Assembly (NCBI GenBank): GCA_038501625.1
Contig: JAZAYU010000179.1
Location: 868,001-932,000 of the forward strand
Length of the DNA: 64,000 bases
From: Corbicula japonica
Lineage: Eukaryota > Mollusca > Bivalvia > Venerida > Cyrenidae
Direction: 5' to 3'
The notes under the pieces are model-generated. The model worked only from the letters and a program-made list of their open reading frames with translations, searched no databases and was not told the DNA's origin. Numbering within the stretch: the stretch's first letter is position 1; each line of letters opens with the position of its first letter. Positions 1-11,574 of the stretch are shown in pieces. The translations under genes and the position numbers were made by a program.

Positions 1-542
1 TTTTGGCATTTGTTTCCGTTTCCATGCATATACCGAACTAAATATTGATCATCGTGTTGGCGTACCCAGATATACAGGTTTTCATACTCTTGACTATTTC
101 AAAGTCTAAACAAACGAAATATTCCAGACCGAAAAACATTGGCTTATGCGATGCAACGCGTTATGTGTTACTTGTAATTTTGAAAATTGATAAGCACTAT
201 CTATTCTTATTAAGCCTGGTGAATTTAGTAGTAAATTAACGCAGTTGTACGTTTCTTTTTGAGAGAAACTGTTTCCCATGTACATATATGCACAAAGACG
301 TGAGGTACAGTGGAAAAAAACCGGTTTGACTTATTAAAAGATTATCAGTGATCGAAAAAAGAGTGGTTCTTTCTATTTAGTTTACAAATCATTTGTCTTT
401 CATTATCTGCGTGGTAACTCATGTTACCACATGGTAATCAGTTCTTTAAAAAAAAATAAAGTTAAATTAATTAAAAATTCTTTGTATTTTACTTATTCAC
501 AACAAACGTCTTTGTCTATATTAAATAATTAGAAAACATTAC

Positions 543-1241
543 CATTTGTCCGAAAGTAAATGTTGTTATGCAATATTTTCCATTGAATGGATGGTTTTCC
601 TCTAACACTCCAGATATGTTGGTGTATGCGGTAGCCTGGACAGACAAACACTCTTCCCAACTGCCAACAAATCGGAAGTTATATGTAAGTAAACCGCTTC
701 CAGGTTTTCCCATAGCATCGAACACTACAAACAAAATTACAATTAGTAAATTAATTTAAGTCATGTTATTTTTTTTATTGTTTTCTAATTTTATTCTGTT
801 TTAACCAATTCCAAGAAAAGAAATAATTCGACGATCGTCGTTTACATCACCATTTAAATAAAAAAAATGAAGAAACTGTCTCAAAGACTTGCTATATAGA
901 TTGGACTTACTCTTTAATGCCCACATTTCTCTCTGCCCAAGGGCTTCCAAAAATATTTTGGTGTGGTTAAGGCACGTGCTGCTGACGTCATATGAACTGC
1001 CGTTCGTTGGAACTTCGTTGAAGAGAATTTCCTCAGCACGTGAGAGAACGTCATGTTCGTTATTCAAAGCCAAATAATGATCCTGAGTAAATGTGTTTTC
1101 ATCCGGTAGATATTGGTGAGCCTTTTGTCTGATCTGGTGTGCATTTTGTAATATTCGTGTATATCCAACAATATCGTCTTCAGCAGCATGACTTACATAA
1201 ACGATTACCGAAATGAGAATTACCGTCCATAAGGAGTTCAT
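543..1241 (-). CDS. NRF-6-like protein, first two coding exons (partial)
   Basis: Exons 1241-911 and 724-543 on the minus strand join in phase (110 codons plus one base, then two bases plus 60 codons). The product starts with a hydrophobic signal peptide (about residues 1-19, ending SHAA) and continues into the extracellular NRF domain. This includes a conserved cysteine before an N-glycosylation site (CLNHT), the segment WALKMFDAMGKPGSG across the splice junction, and WEEC, the typical signature of 'nose resistant to fluoxetine' proteins. The donors GTAAGT and GTAATG and the acceptor TTTGTAG are visible. Exon 2 has exactly the same length (182 bp) as exon 2 of the complete paralogue at 11575-28124, and about four in five of its residues match. 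The membrane part would lie left of position 1, so it cannot be told whether this is a full gene or a truncated copy. No further exon is seen in 1-542. Confidence 0.85.
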
Positions 1242-3396
1242 TTTCTTGCGACTTTCCGATGTATCGCTATCAACTTAAAGTAAACAATATAAAATATACT
1301 GCAAAAGTGGTGAAAACGAAACCTAATATTATGTATATCTCCTTGTCGTCTACAAAGTTTAAAACTAATACACTTTGAGCACATTGGTATTTACTCGTAC
1401 TATATATAGATATCAATATAGCTTTATGGTAGCAGCTATTTGGTATGGCTTTTTGTAAGCTATACAAACTGTTTGAGCGGCATATGCTAATTTAACTGCA
1501 ATATATTGTAAAAGAAAGTCGTTCTAACTCCATCGCAGCATGGTCTTAAACTTTAAACAATTGTATTTAAACAACATTAGCTCTCAAAGATTATTATAAA
1601 GTAATAATTAGTTAGAAGAGTTATATATTCTATATTCAAAGATTGAACACAACACATTTTCATATAAAGCATCAAACTACAAAACACATGTTAAGATATT
1701 TGAAAATACTGTTTATATTTAGGAATATTTGTTCGAAGTTTAGACGAATTTTAAAAATACAAAAAAATATGTGTTTTTTTTTCACTTTTTATTTAAAAAA
1801 ACAAACACATTCCCTTAAAACCTCTTAAAGGAATGTTCAATTAAATTAACAAAATATTTTCCCTTGTTAACCCAAGTAGTGAGTGATGTCCAGTTTATTT
1901 TCTGGGCTTAAATATCTGGTTTCTTTTTACAGCTGTGTCTTCTTCTAAATTTGCATCACTGACTGTTATTTATGTTCAAGGTTTATAAGAAAATAGCCAC
2001 TTCCCTATACTGATTGATGAATAATTATTTGGATTAAGTTTTGAAATCAAACAGTCAAAAATGGGCACATCATTTACGAGATTTTAAGATGATTCAGTTA
2101 TTGACTGTTAGATAAGAGATTAGAGAATGTTAAATCAATACACTTACGTTTTCGTCACATATATGAGTAATCTCTAATTTAACACCGGTGTAAAGTAACT
2201 CAAAGTTTAATTGTCAAGATTCTGACGAAATTGCTTTGTTTTGAAAAAGAACTATCGTTTTTGTACTAAAAAACACATGAAGTAACTTACATAGTTCGAT
2301 TGTAACATTTGGTTTTTGCGCAAGTTAAGCCCCAATGTTCAATAAATTATCAGCTTATTAAACAAAACTTCCAATACAGCCTTTGTTAAAAGTTGTTTTC
2401 AAATGTTATCGATAACCTGCCTATGAATTGATGACGTTACGGAGGATGATATGTAAAATACAACGCCTGTTGCCTTTAACAATGTTCAAATTGTGGAATT
2501 TACACAGACCGACGTTTTTTGACCTGCATTAACAACAATTCTTGCCGATGACTGAATGGCGACCCGTAATGGCATGGATCCAAAGACCCGTAAAGACATG
2601 GATACAAAGACCGGTCTAGGTCTACACTCATCGCAAAGGCTGTAAGCTCCATTATGTCACCGTGTGGGACAAACGTTAGTACAAACACAACGCTTGCAGA
2701 TTCAACTTTTTGTTTATTCTAAAACGTTAATTTCGACTGCAGTTTGAACCTGGAACAAGTATTAAACTAACTATCTGATTTATGTTTCAAAATATTTCTT
2801 ATATTAAGAGATGTTCACAAATCAAAAGTTATATTTCAAACTTTTTAAGATGGAAAACATTAATTGTCAGAAAATTTTACATCCAGCAATTAACAAAAAT
2901 TAGAGTATAACGATTTTATGCATGCATGTAGATACTTCTAAGAAAATTGTATAAACGAAATGGTATGATTTGTCGCTTTATTAGTTTTCGTCGGTATTGT
3001 TTAAATGCTACTTAATATAGTTTATCTTAAAACAGTTTTTTTCTAAATCAGCCAATCAAGTTTTATGCACGTTACTTTTATTCTTGAAATGTATACAACA
3101 TGAGGTAGAAATAAATAAAAAGAATGACAACGGAATTTAAAGTTACAGATTTTTAGTTATACTTTATAAAAGTAGCAAGATAAAACATTTTACTTTTATC
3201 CCATTGGTCGTCATTTTAGCACGACCGCAAAACTGTATTTTAGCTGCTTTTGCATCTGTAAATTACAACGACTGACAAGCCTAAGAAAGCAAACGAAATT
3301 GAAGAGGACTCGGTGTAATAGAGTTTTTTCAAAGGATCTAGATCTAGGTAGATTTGAATAAATCGTTGATTCGATGATTTCCTTTTATTCCTTCCC
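1242..3396. other. intergenic AT-rich stretch, nothing recognised
   Basis: This is the region upstream of the partial NRF-6-like gene. No convincing exon, TATA box next to the start codon or RNA gene was found. Around 2556-2615 a unit of about 24 bp (GACCCGTAA...CATGGAT.CAAA) is repeated in tandem two to three times. Confidence 0.5.
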
Positions 3397-3600
3397 CAGT
3401 GGCAATTTGGTTTGCCACTGAACGTTCCAAGGCGGTAACCCATCGGATTCTCATTTTTGTTAATTGTTTGTGGTGTCTTTTTAGAAACTGATCATTTTAT
3501 TAACCTAACTCACTCCCTCTCTCTTCTCTTTGGCGGTGTGGGAAGGCTGTTTTTTTTTCTGAATGTTGCAATTCCTGATATGCATATTTCACCTTTCCAT
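3397..3600 (+). repeat. dispersed repeat family A, copy 1
   Basis: This is a diverged copy of a repeat found at least six times in the window. Shared landmarks in order are a small inverted pair around TGGCAA..TTGCCACTG, then GTTCCAAGGCGGTAACCC, a pyrimidine-rich CTCTCTCTTCT tract, GTGGG.AGGCTGTTTTTT, and CCTGATATGCATATTTCACC. Other copies lie at 28380-28572, 36135-36515, 38930-39118, 40205-40605 and 43045-43229. It has no coding capacity and no visible RNA polymerase III promoter. Confidence 0.8.
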
Positions 3601-3900
3601 CACGTTCGTGCATTTTAAACACATGCGATCTGGTGTCAGAATGTCATTGGCTGAATTAAGCAATTAGCTACATTGTACTTCAGTGTTGTGTGATTTGACA
3701 TGCAAAGTATTAAGGTACTGGTTGCGCTTTTTGTTTTAAAGGTTTTAAGCATGGAACTTGTGTGTGTTTTGGCTGAGGCTATAATGGGTTTAGCTTTAAG
3801 ATAAAAATCGGACTACACGTGGTTATATGTTGCTAGTGGTGGTTATATTACTTGAAAATGAAATATAATGCATAATCAATATAAAAACACACTTCCAAGA

Positions 3901-4030
3901 TAATAAAACTAGAGACCAGTCTCAAATCTTAATCACATTTAATTAGCTGAAATGGAGACATGTCTCCATTTCAGTCAAACTGATTCTTAAGGTTTGAGAT
4001 TGGTTTTCATTCTTTAAATTAATTTTATTA
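3901..4030. repeat. diverged palindromic MITE
   Basis: This is an imperfect inverted repeat: TAATAAAACT...GAGACCAGTCTCAAATCTTA on the left, with its complement AAGGTTTGAGATTGGTTTTC...TTTTATTA on the right and a central CTGAAATGGAGACATGTCTCCATTTCAG. It shares arms with the nearly perfect palindrome at 50063-50196, so it is an older member of the same fold-back family. Confidence 0.75.
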
Positions 4031-5285
4031 TCTCGGGTCGCCTGAGTGTGCTCACACGAAGCCTGAAAACTCGTTACTGGTCGGTGCACCCAAGAAACTT
4101 GTAGTCTACTTTGTGGCTGTTTGGAAATGCTATGTTTTCTGAACCTGACTTTTCCTTTTACTAATAACTAATTACACCATTTTACAAAAGTCATTTTAGT
4201 TCATTAAATTTATTAATCTATTAACCGTCAGGCATGTGATGGTTACAGTGAATAACGGGCAGCATGCGGATACTTACGAAATCGGCTCTTTATCATCATT
4301 TTTGATTATATGTAGGCTTGTTGAGATATAATGTCGATCGAGGTTAAAAAGTAGCCTCTTAGTATTAATTTATCCATATGAAATATCATAATAAATTTCA
4401 TTCATTTTGTTGACATTTGTGACATTAAACAAAGTCAAGCTAATTTCAACTTAATTGCTCACTAATGCACAAAAAGCAACTTTTAGTCAACTCTATAAAA
4501 CATGACTTCTGTACGGACGCGCTCTGATGGGATCTACGTTTTTTTTTTCAAGGTCTTATGCGTTCATAATATTCTGAAAAGACCTCCTATTGATAAATCG
4601 TGGAGCTTTTAGAGCACATTTGTAGCTACGTCTCAATTAACAGCAATGTAACGTGACAACACTGGAAATGATATTCCGATGCCATAAAATATATACATGT
4701 ACTATTACCGCTCCACTACGGACCACTTCTATGTTTTGTTACAGTCTGTTACGTACTGTCACGATTTGCAGCGTTTCGCTTGTTTTACTACGGTCTTACA
4801 GGCTGTAAAAAATTAAAATATGTTCCGGCATTTCTCGTCTGCACCGTGGCTGCCATGGAAAGTTTTTAAACAATTATTAAAAATGTGGCTCGGCATCAAA
4901 GGCAATTACGGTCTGTCACGTTTGCCTATCCCGTCCCTCAGTGTTGTCTCACATCCCGTTTTCTCCACGGTGGTCTGAACCGTGATCGCCGTGACCATAG
5001 TAAAATGAACCTAGCATGAAGGATGTATGCCGCCATTTTTTTGTCCGAGAAGCAAAGGTGACATTCTTATAAATTACAGTCTTAAAGGAGGTTGAAATCG
5101 GTCAGCAAACATCTTAAAACACAATTTAACATGCTGTTCATAATTTGTATTGTTTTGATTTGGATATACCGCTGATTTTAATATACAACATAAGGAACAC
5201 ACTTTTTTCAAATAGACGATACCAAAAAAACTATTAATCAAGGCATGATATGCAGTTAAACAATCAAGACAAATATACAAATATA
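4031..5285. other. intergenic stretch, nothing recognised
   Basis: Unique-looking AT-rich DNA with no supported exon, RNA gene or repeat boundary. The part from about 4730 to 5010 is locally richer in GTCTGTTACG/CACGGT words and may be an old repeat, but no pairing copy was seen in the window. Confidence 0.4.
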
Positions 5286-5319
<34 letters not shown>

Positions 5320-5766
5320 CTCTTTATTTTAAGAAGGTAACTCATTAAGACAAAATCTATGACAACAAAATTAATACAAACAAATACAATATTTGCAAGT
5401 ATAAAAGTTAGTCAAATGAAGAAATTGCTTATTTTCAATGAGGCCTTCTAAAATGGATAAACGAAAAACATATAATACAACATATAAAACATCAATACTT
5501 AAAGACAGACACAATTAATTACATACACTATTCATGCTATAGGCAAATTTCGATTACAAATATGCATCGTGTAAAATTATGCGAAAAACTATATACAAAT
5601 ACAAAAGTAATAACAATTTAAAGAGGTTGTATTTCAAACAAGTAAGTTTTTTAATGTTTTTTGAATAAATATATGGAAGAGAAAGATCTAATTTCATAAG
5701 GGATATCATTCCATACGCTCATACCTGTATAGCTGAAACATTTTTTAATTAAGTTAGTTTTACCTT

Positions 5767-7321
5767 TTAAGTGTTCAATATCAGTTCTTGAAGAAGATCG
5801 CAAGTATACCGAGGGTTATTAGATACTTTTACAAGGTTAGTGATGTATTTTGGAACCAAATTATGTATAGATTTGTAGACCAATAGTGCAGTGTGATATT
5901 TACATCTTGATTCAAAAGAAAGCCATTTTAGGATATGAAAAAGATCTTTCGTAGGTGTGCGAACAGGTTTTTTAAGAATTATTCTTGCTGCTCTTTTTTG
6001 AATTTTGTATATTCTATTTAAGTCGCGACGGTTACCGTTACTCCAAACAATACAACCATATTCAAAAGTAGATGCAATATATGCATTATAAAAGAGTTGT
6101 TTCATTTCCATTGTTAGAAAGAATGATATTCGTTTAAGTAAACATAATTTTGATGCAAGTTTCTTACAAGTTTGATTTATATGGGTACTCCAGTTAAGAC
6201 AGTTGTCAATATAGACGACTAGTAATTTTTGTGATTTTACATTTTGAAGCAATTTATTCCCAACAGATAATTTGAGTTCATGATTATTATTGATCCTTTG
6301 CTTCGAATCAATGATCATATATGTTGTTTTGATTGGGTTAATGATCATGTTATTTATTGAACACCATTTTTGCGTTTCGTTTAAACTTAACTGTAGTTTC
6401 ATTTGTACTACTTCTAGTTTGCAATCAGATGCGTGTATAGTTGCGTCATCAGCATACATATCGACCCCTGATGTAATTTTTAGCGGTAAATCATTTACGT
6501 ATAATAAAAATAAAAGGGGGCCTATGATTGAGCCCTGGGGTACACCAGAAATAATATGACGAGTTTGTGATCGTATTGCACCATTTTTAATTAACTGTTT
6601 TCTGTTTGAGAGGTATGATTTGAAAAAAGTTATAGCGTTATTTGAGAAGTGATATAATTTTAATTTATATAGAAGGATGTCATGGTCAACTAGATCAAAA
6701 GCTTTTTTAAAATCTAAAAATATTGTTCCAATCATTTTCCCTGTATCAATTTCCTTTAACCAAGAATCTATTATTTTGGCAGGAGTGTTGTTTTCTAAAC
6801 CCCGACTGATACTCATAAATTATATTCGTTTGTTGAAATAATAAATATAACTGATTTGCAATATGCCTTTCAAAAATCTTGGATAAAGTTGGCAAGATAG
6901 AAATAGGTCTATAATTATTTGCATCTTCCTTACTTCCCCCTTTGTGTATAGGAATAACATTAGCAAGTTTTAGGTGATCTGGAAAAATACCTTGCATAAT
7001 ACTGCTGTTTATAATTGAAGCTATGGGTACAGATATATAATATTTACATAATTTGATGATATATGGCCCTAAGTAGTCCAAGCCTGTAGATTTATTAATA
7101 TCTAGTTTTTCAATTATGTTACTTACTTCAAAGGGAGTTATAAGTTCAATGTTAAAACATCTGTGTTTCAATTTTTCATTTAAATAGACATTAAGGTATT
7201 GAAAATTTTCTTTCTTAATTTCGTTTCTTGTTAAACATTTAGAAATACTTACGAAATGATCATTAAGTGCATTTAGAATGTTTTCATTCCCAGTTATGAT
7301 GTCATCATCTATACGCAACAT
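5767..7321 (-). pseudogene. LINE reverse transcriptase, frameshifted
   Basis: Two overlapping minus-strand reading frames make up one RT. The first (7321-6746) carries the fingers region: NKSTGLD, then NVIPIHKGG, NNYRPISILPTLSKIFE and YQSGFRKQHSC. The second (6816-5767) repeats the end of that region in another frame and continues with FLDFKKAFDLVDHDIL, GVPQGSIIGPLLFLLYVND and the catalytic YADD box at 6445-6456. The thumb region LNETQKWCSINNMIINPIKT follows. A single frameshift near 6800, within the QSGFRK block, separates them, so this copy cannot make a functional enzyme. The catalytic aspartates (FLDF and YADD) are still present, suggesting fairly recent decay. Confidence 0.88.
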
Positions 7322-7668
7322 AGATGGTAAGTAGTGGCGGGAATAAGACGAATCGCCATTATTTAAACAACAATTTATACTATCCCTAAGGAATTTAGGA
7401 TCTTTGCGATCTTGAACGGCTTTGTTGATGTATGATTTTTTGTTTACTTTAATGAACGAGTTACATTTATTTCGCCAGATGTTGTAGTTTGTCCAGTCTT
7501 TTCAACTTTTGTACCTATCACGCTTTTTTCTGGCTTGCTTAATTTCATCGTTATACCATCCAGGTTGGCGCAATCGCTTTACACGTTTTGATATAGGTGG
7601 TGCATTGTCATTTAAATTTTTCCTGTAACTGCGATAATTACCTAGCGAAAACAGGTTATTTAAAATTT
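7322..7668 (-). pseudogene. LINE ORF2 linker region, interrupted
   Basis: Fragments of the endonuclease-to-RT linker can be read on the minus strand (RQPGWYNDEI, KKSYINKAVQDRKDPKFLRD, and a stretch leading into the RT frame at 7321), but stops and frame changes interrupt them. It has no value as a separate gene. Confidence 0.6.
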
Positions 7669-8039
7669 AAAGATACCAGTTTCTCTATGTTTGAAGTGTA
7701 CATATTGAAAAAAAAACAGCAAATAAATTTCAACAATTTTTGAGCAACAAAAATTTTAGTTTTTCCAAAATTAAAGATGCTGCATTATTTGATTTCATAT
7801 CTGGGAAATGTTCAATATATATCTGGGCGGTATTGTCTTAAAGCTTGGCCGTTTGTTTCTGACTCCATGCCGTATAGTCTGCATGTTCTGGGCTGTTTAG
7901 TTCATTAATCTGGGCCAAATCTCCTGGCCATATCGTCTGTGTATCATTGAGACTTAGGAAGCTAATTTCAGCTATTCATGCAAGTTCGTGTTCAAATTCA
8001 AACACAATTTATGACTTAGTCGGGCGAATATAGTATCAA

Positions 8040-8690
8040 CTATCAATTCTTGAACTGGTTGAGGAGACAGTAGTACCCAGTCTCCCCGACCGACAGCCAG
8101 TCGAGGAGACACTTCCTTCTTGCCGTGACGGTGCGGGTTCGCTCCCAGCTAGAGGCACTATCATTTGAAATTCACAGTAGCGCTATTTGTGCAGTGTGGC
8201 GGCCGTAAAAGTCTCCCCGTACATATAGTAAGTACTGTTATCAGTAAAATAACCCATTACCGATGTCATGCAGTGATTGTTAAGTATATCAGGGCTATCC
8301 GATCAACCTTTTTTGGGGTTGTCCCGGTTAGCTCAATTGGTTGCGTCGCAGGAATGGAAGGGCTAGGCGCTGTCGCCGTGACGGTGCGGGTTCGCTCCCA
8401 GCTAGAGGCACTATCATTTGTAAACTTGGACGGTGGCCCGATCGAGGTGGCCTTCTTGCGAACAAATACAACAATTTACCTTGTTAAGACTTGTTAAACT
8501 GGACAGTAGTACCCAGTCTCCCCGACCGGCAGCCAGTCGAGGAGACACTTCCTTCTTGCAAACAAATACAACAATTTACCTTGCTAAGACTTGTAAACTT
8601 GGACGGTGGCCCGGTCAAGGAGACACTTACTTCTTGCAATCAATTTACCTTGTAAAGAATTGTAAACCTGGACACACTGCCGGTGTGATA
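8040..8690 (+). repeat. tandem repeats with units of about 100 bp, mixed with tRNA-SINE pieces
   Basis: The unit CAGTAGTACCCAGTCTCCCC-GACCG-CAGCCAGTCGAGGAGACACTTCCTTCTTGC-AAACAAATACAACAATTTACCTTG-TAAGACTTGTAAACTTGGAC recurs three to four times with partial units. The first and second units are interrupted by the SINE segment GTGCGGGTTCGCTCCCAGC. The open frames across it are by-products of the repeat. Confidence 0.75.
8322..8425 (+). repeat. tRNA-derived SINE head
   Basis: A box A-like TAGCTCAATTGG (about 8330) and a box B-like GGTTCGCTCCC (about 8389) are about 50 bp apart, as in tRNA-derived SINEs. The flanks GTCCCGGT and AGCTAGAGGCACTATCATTTG recur in part at 8125-8170 and, strongly diverged, at 37468-37575. 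It does not fold as a normal tRNA cloverleaf, so it is not a tRNA gene. Confidence 0.7.
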
Positions 8691-9147
8691 CAGAACTTTG
8701 TTTTCTTAAGTGCTGGAAGTCGAAGTGTCTATCTTTACATCCTCACCAGAAAATATAATTAACAGATTAATAATCAGATGTGTTTTCATGCAGCTGGTTT
8801 TAAACAAATCATTAAATGCAAAATATGCCAAACTTTTTAGTAAAGTTGATTGCACATTTATGCATACAATGACTGCACACATGCAATTTTTGGGATACAG
8901 TTTCATAACTCTTTTCTGAACTTTCCGAAATTACACAGTGTCTGTAATTAAAAATGTTTGTCCATGTCTGTGTGTATTTGTAATCCTTTCAGGATTTCAC
9001 GTACTATCTCGCATGTTAATTCCACTTCTGAAAAAAACACATTTTGCATCATTTTCATGATTTTCACTATTTAAATCCGCACAAAACATTAGCTGGACAG
9101 CCTGGACTGCTCTATTTGTTCAACAAGAAAAAGTCGTCGCCCCGCGC

Positions 9148-10680
9148 CGAAAACCAGGTTTTCATTTAATACTTATACTTTTGTAAAGAAAATATCTGAT
9201 ATGAAAAAACTGAACTTCTATTTTTAGCAACAGTGACCTTGATCTTGATCACAGACTTCTGAGTAGAAATCCCAGTTGCGTCTTGGTATCAGCTACCCAA
9301 AGAAAGTTTGGTGTCAATAGATCACAGCTAACCCAAGTAATAAGGAGAAACCTCAATTTTTATTTTAAGCAAAAATGACATAGACCTTTATCACAGACAC
9401 CTGGGTATCAATCCTAAGTAGTGTCTTGATATAAGCTATCCACAAACCAAGTTTGGTGTCAATAGGCCAAAGAAAACTCAAGCTATTGAGAAGAAACTGA
9501 ATTTCTATTTTTAGCTTCAGTGACCTTGAGCTTTATCACAGGCACTTGGGTAACAATCTCAAGCTGCATCTTGATATTAGATACCAACACTAAGTTCGGC
9601 GTAAATATACCAAAGCAAACTCAACTTATTGAGGGAAAACTGAGTTTCTATTTTTAGCAACAGTGACCTTGACCTTGATCACAGATACCTGTGGCAATCC
9701 CAAGCTGTCTTTTGATATCAGCTACTCATATACTAAGTTTGGCATCCAGAGGTAAAAGCAAACTCAAGTTATTGAGGGAATGCTGAATTTCTATATTTAG
9801 CAAGTGACCTTGACCTTTATCACAGACACCTGGGTAGCAATCTCAAGCTGCCTGTTGATATAAGCTGCCCACAAACCAAGCCAAGCGTCAACAGGCAACT
9901 TGGCATCAACAGATAACATTCACAAAATACTTAACAAAAAATCTAAATCAAAAAGGGGCATAACTTTTGGAAAACACAGTCAGGGGTTATGAAACTTGAC
10001 CTGATAATAGGTACTGTGATGTGAAACAATTATGCAAAGTTTCAAAGCTATACCTTGAATGGTAACTGAAAAAACACAACATTCACAAAAAACTTCACAA
10101 AATTTCTAAGTGAAAAAGGGGCATAACTTTGTCAAAATACAGTCAGGGATAATGAAACTTGTCCTGATAATTGGTATTGATATGTCAGACAACTATGATA
10201 AGTTTTAAAGTTGTACCTTGAACATTTACTGAGAAAAACACAACTTTCACAAAAAACTTGACAGAATTTCTAAGTGAAAAAGGGGCATAACTTTGTCAAA
10301 ATACAGTCAGTGATTATGAAACTTGTCCTGATAATTGGTATTGATATGTCAGACAACTATGTTAAGTTTCAGAGTTGTACGTTGAACGGTTACTGAGAAA
10401 AACACAACTTTCACAAAAAACTTGACAAAATTTCTAAGTGAAAAAAGGGGCATAACTTTGTCAAAATACAGTCAGGGATTATGAAACTTGTCCTGATAAT
10501 TGGTATTGATTTGTCAGACAACTATGTTAAGTTTCAAAGTTGTATCTTGAACGGTTACTGAGAAAAACACAACTTTCACAAAAAACTTGACATAATGTTG
10601 ACGCCCGCCCGCCCGCCGGCCCGCCCGCCTAACGACATACCCCAATCTAATAACCAGGATTTTTCTAAAGAAAACCTGGT
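9148..10680. repeat. composite element with two internal tandem arrays
   Basis: The element is bounded by short inverted ends: GAAAACCAGGTTTTC near 9148 and GAAAACCTGGTTAA near 10662. Just inside lie GC-rich tracts (GTCGTCGCCCCGCGCC on the left, CGCCCGCCCGCCCGCC on the right). The first inner array (about 9230-9900) has five units of about 143 bp, each carrying CAGTGACCTTGA..TT.ATCACAG. The second (about 9910-10600) has four units of about 180 bp with AAAAAGGGGCATAACTTTGTC and TGAAACTTGTCCTGATAATT. There is no coding capacity. It is probably a non-autonomous transposable element; the class is unknown. Confidence 0.75.
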
Positions 10681-11371
10681 TAAAAATTATCTACTTCGAA
10701 AGTGTTCAGTATTTAGGTAAACACAATCGAAGGGAGATCACTAGAGTTGTGTGTGGTTTGGGCTAAACCCCGTTCGTGTTATGTAACAAAACGTAAAACT
10801 ATCGACACGTTATTTATTTTAAATAAAGCAAAAACAACCCCCAATAAACTAAAATACTTCCAATCTACGTTCAGAATATGCGTTCAAAATATTGCCATTT
10901 GACGTCATTGTGATTGTCTTACACATACGCAGTTTATTTAATCATTATATCGATAATATCACTGTGCCTTTGTTTCTTTTATTGATGAGGTGTTTAACTC
11001 TTTATTCTTTGAAAGCAATCAATTTGAATGATCTTTAACAACTGATTTTCTATGTTTGCTTTTGAAACCCTTTTCTGACGTCAACCGGAAGCTGTGCTTC
11101 GACTTTTTCATTAGAGCGCACCTGCTGAAAGGTCTGTGATTACTATAGCCGTTGGCTATAAATGAAATAACGCCTGTATAAGTAAGAAACGAGGGAGATT
11201 TGTTGTAACAACGGACTAAAATTAACAGAATTCTTTGATTTCAAGACTTTATACAAGTCAGTCTGGTTCATGAATACGCTGAATGTTGCAGCTTTACATT
11301 GAATTTGTCGTTATGGCATTATTCACAAAATGATTTGTTACCGCCTTCAGATTCGTTTTTATATACTTTTC
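10681..11371. other. 3' flank of the NRF-6-like gene, nothing recognised
   Basis: No exon or RNA gene is supported. The strand-reversed poly(A) signal of the NRF-6-like gene begins directly after it. Confidence 0.4.
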
Positions 11372-11377
11372 TTTATT
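11372..11377 (-). terminator. poly(A) signal of the NRF-6-like gene
   Basis: AATAAA on the minus strand, about 200 bp beyond the stop codon at 11575. Position and perfect consensus make it the likely cleavage signal. Confidence 0.6.
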
Positions 11378-11574
11378 ATATTTTCAAACATAACGAAAAA
11401 CATGTAGGAGATCTCGCCCCGTCCTTTTTGGATGAGAATGTGTCCTTTGTTTAGTAATTATGACTGTAGAAAATTGGTCAAAACAGAAATACATCTATAA
11501 CATGGCGTCCTGAAGGAAGTTTCTTTTTGAAGACTATGAATATATCAGTGAATGTAAGCAGAGTTCTTTGCCAG

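Larger units (their letters stand above)
5286..7668 (-). mobile_element. 5'-truncated non-LTR retrotransposon (LINE) with RT
   Basis: Reading the minus strand, the order is the end of the endonuclease-RT linker (RQPGWYNDEI..ARKKRDRY at about 7575-7505), the reverse transcriptase core, a C-terminal region, an untranslated tail of about 480 bp, and a terminal run of the triplet TTA (5287-5319 as ATA/TAA on the plus strand). A microsatellite-like 3' end and an RT without an RNase H domain fit the CR1/L2/Daphne-like assemblage, but the clade is an inference. The endonuclease domain is missing, so the copy is 5'-truncated. No clear target-site duplication was found. Confidence 0.85.

Noticed and set aside
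8322..8425. tRNA gene
   Set aside because: Box A and B are present, but no cloverleaf with paired acceptor stem can be drawn; it is a SINE head.
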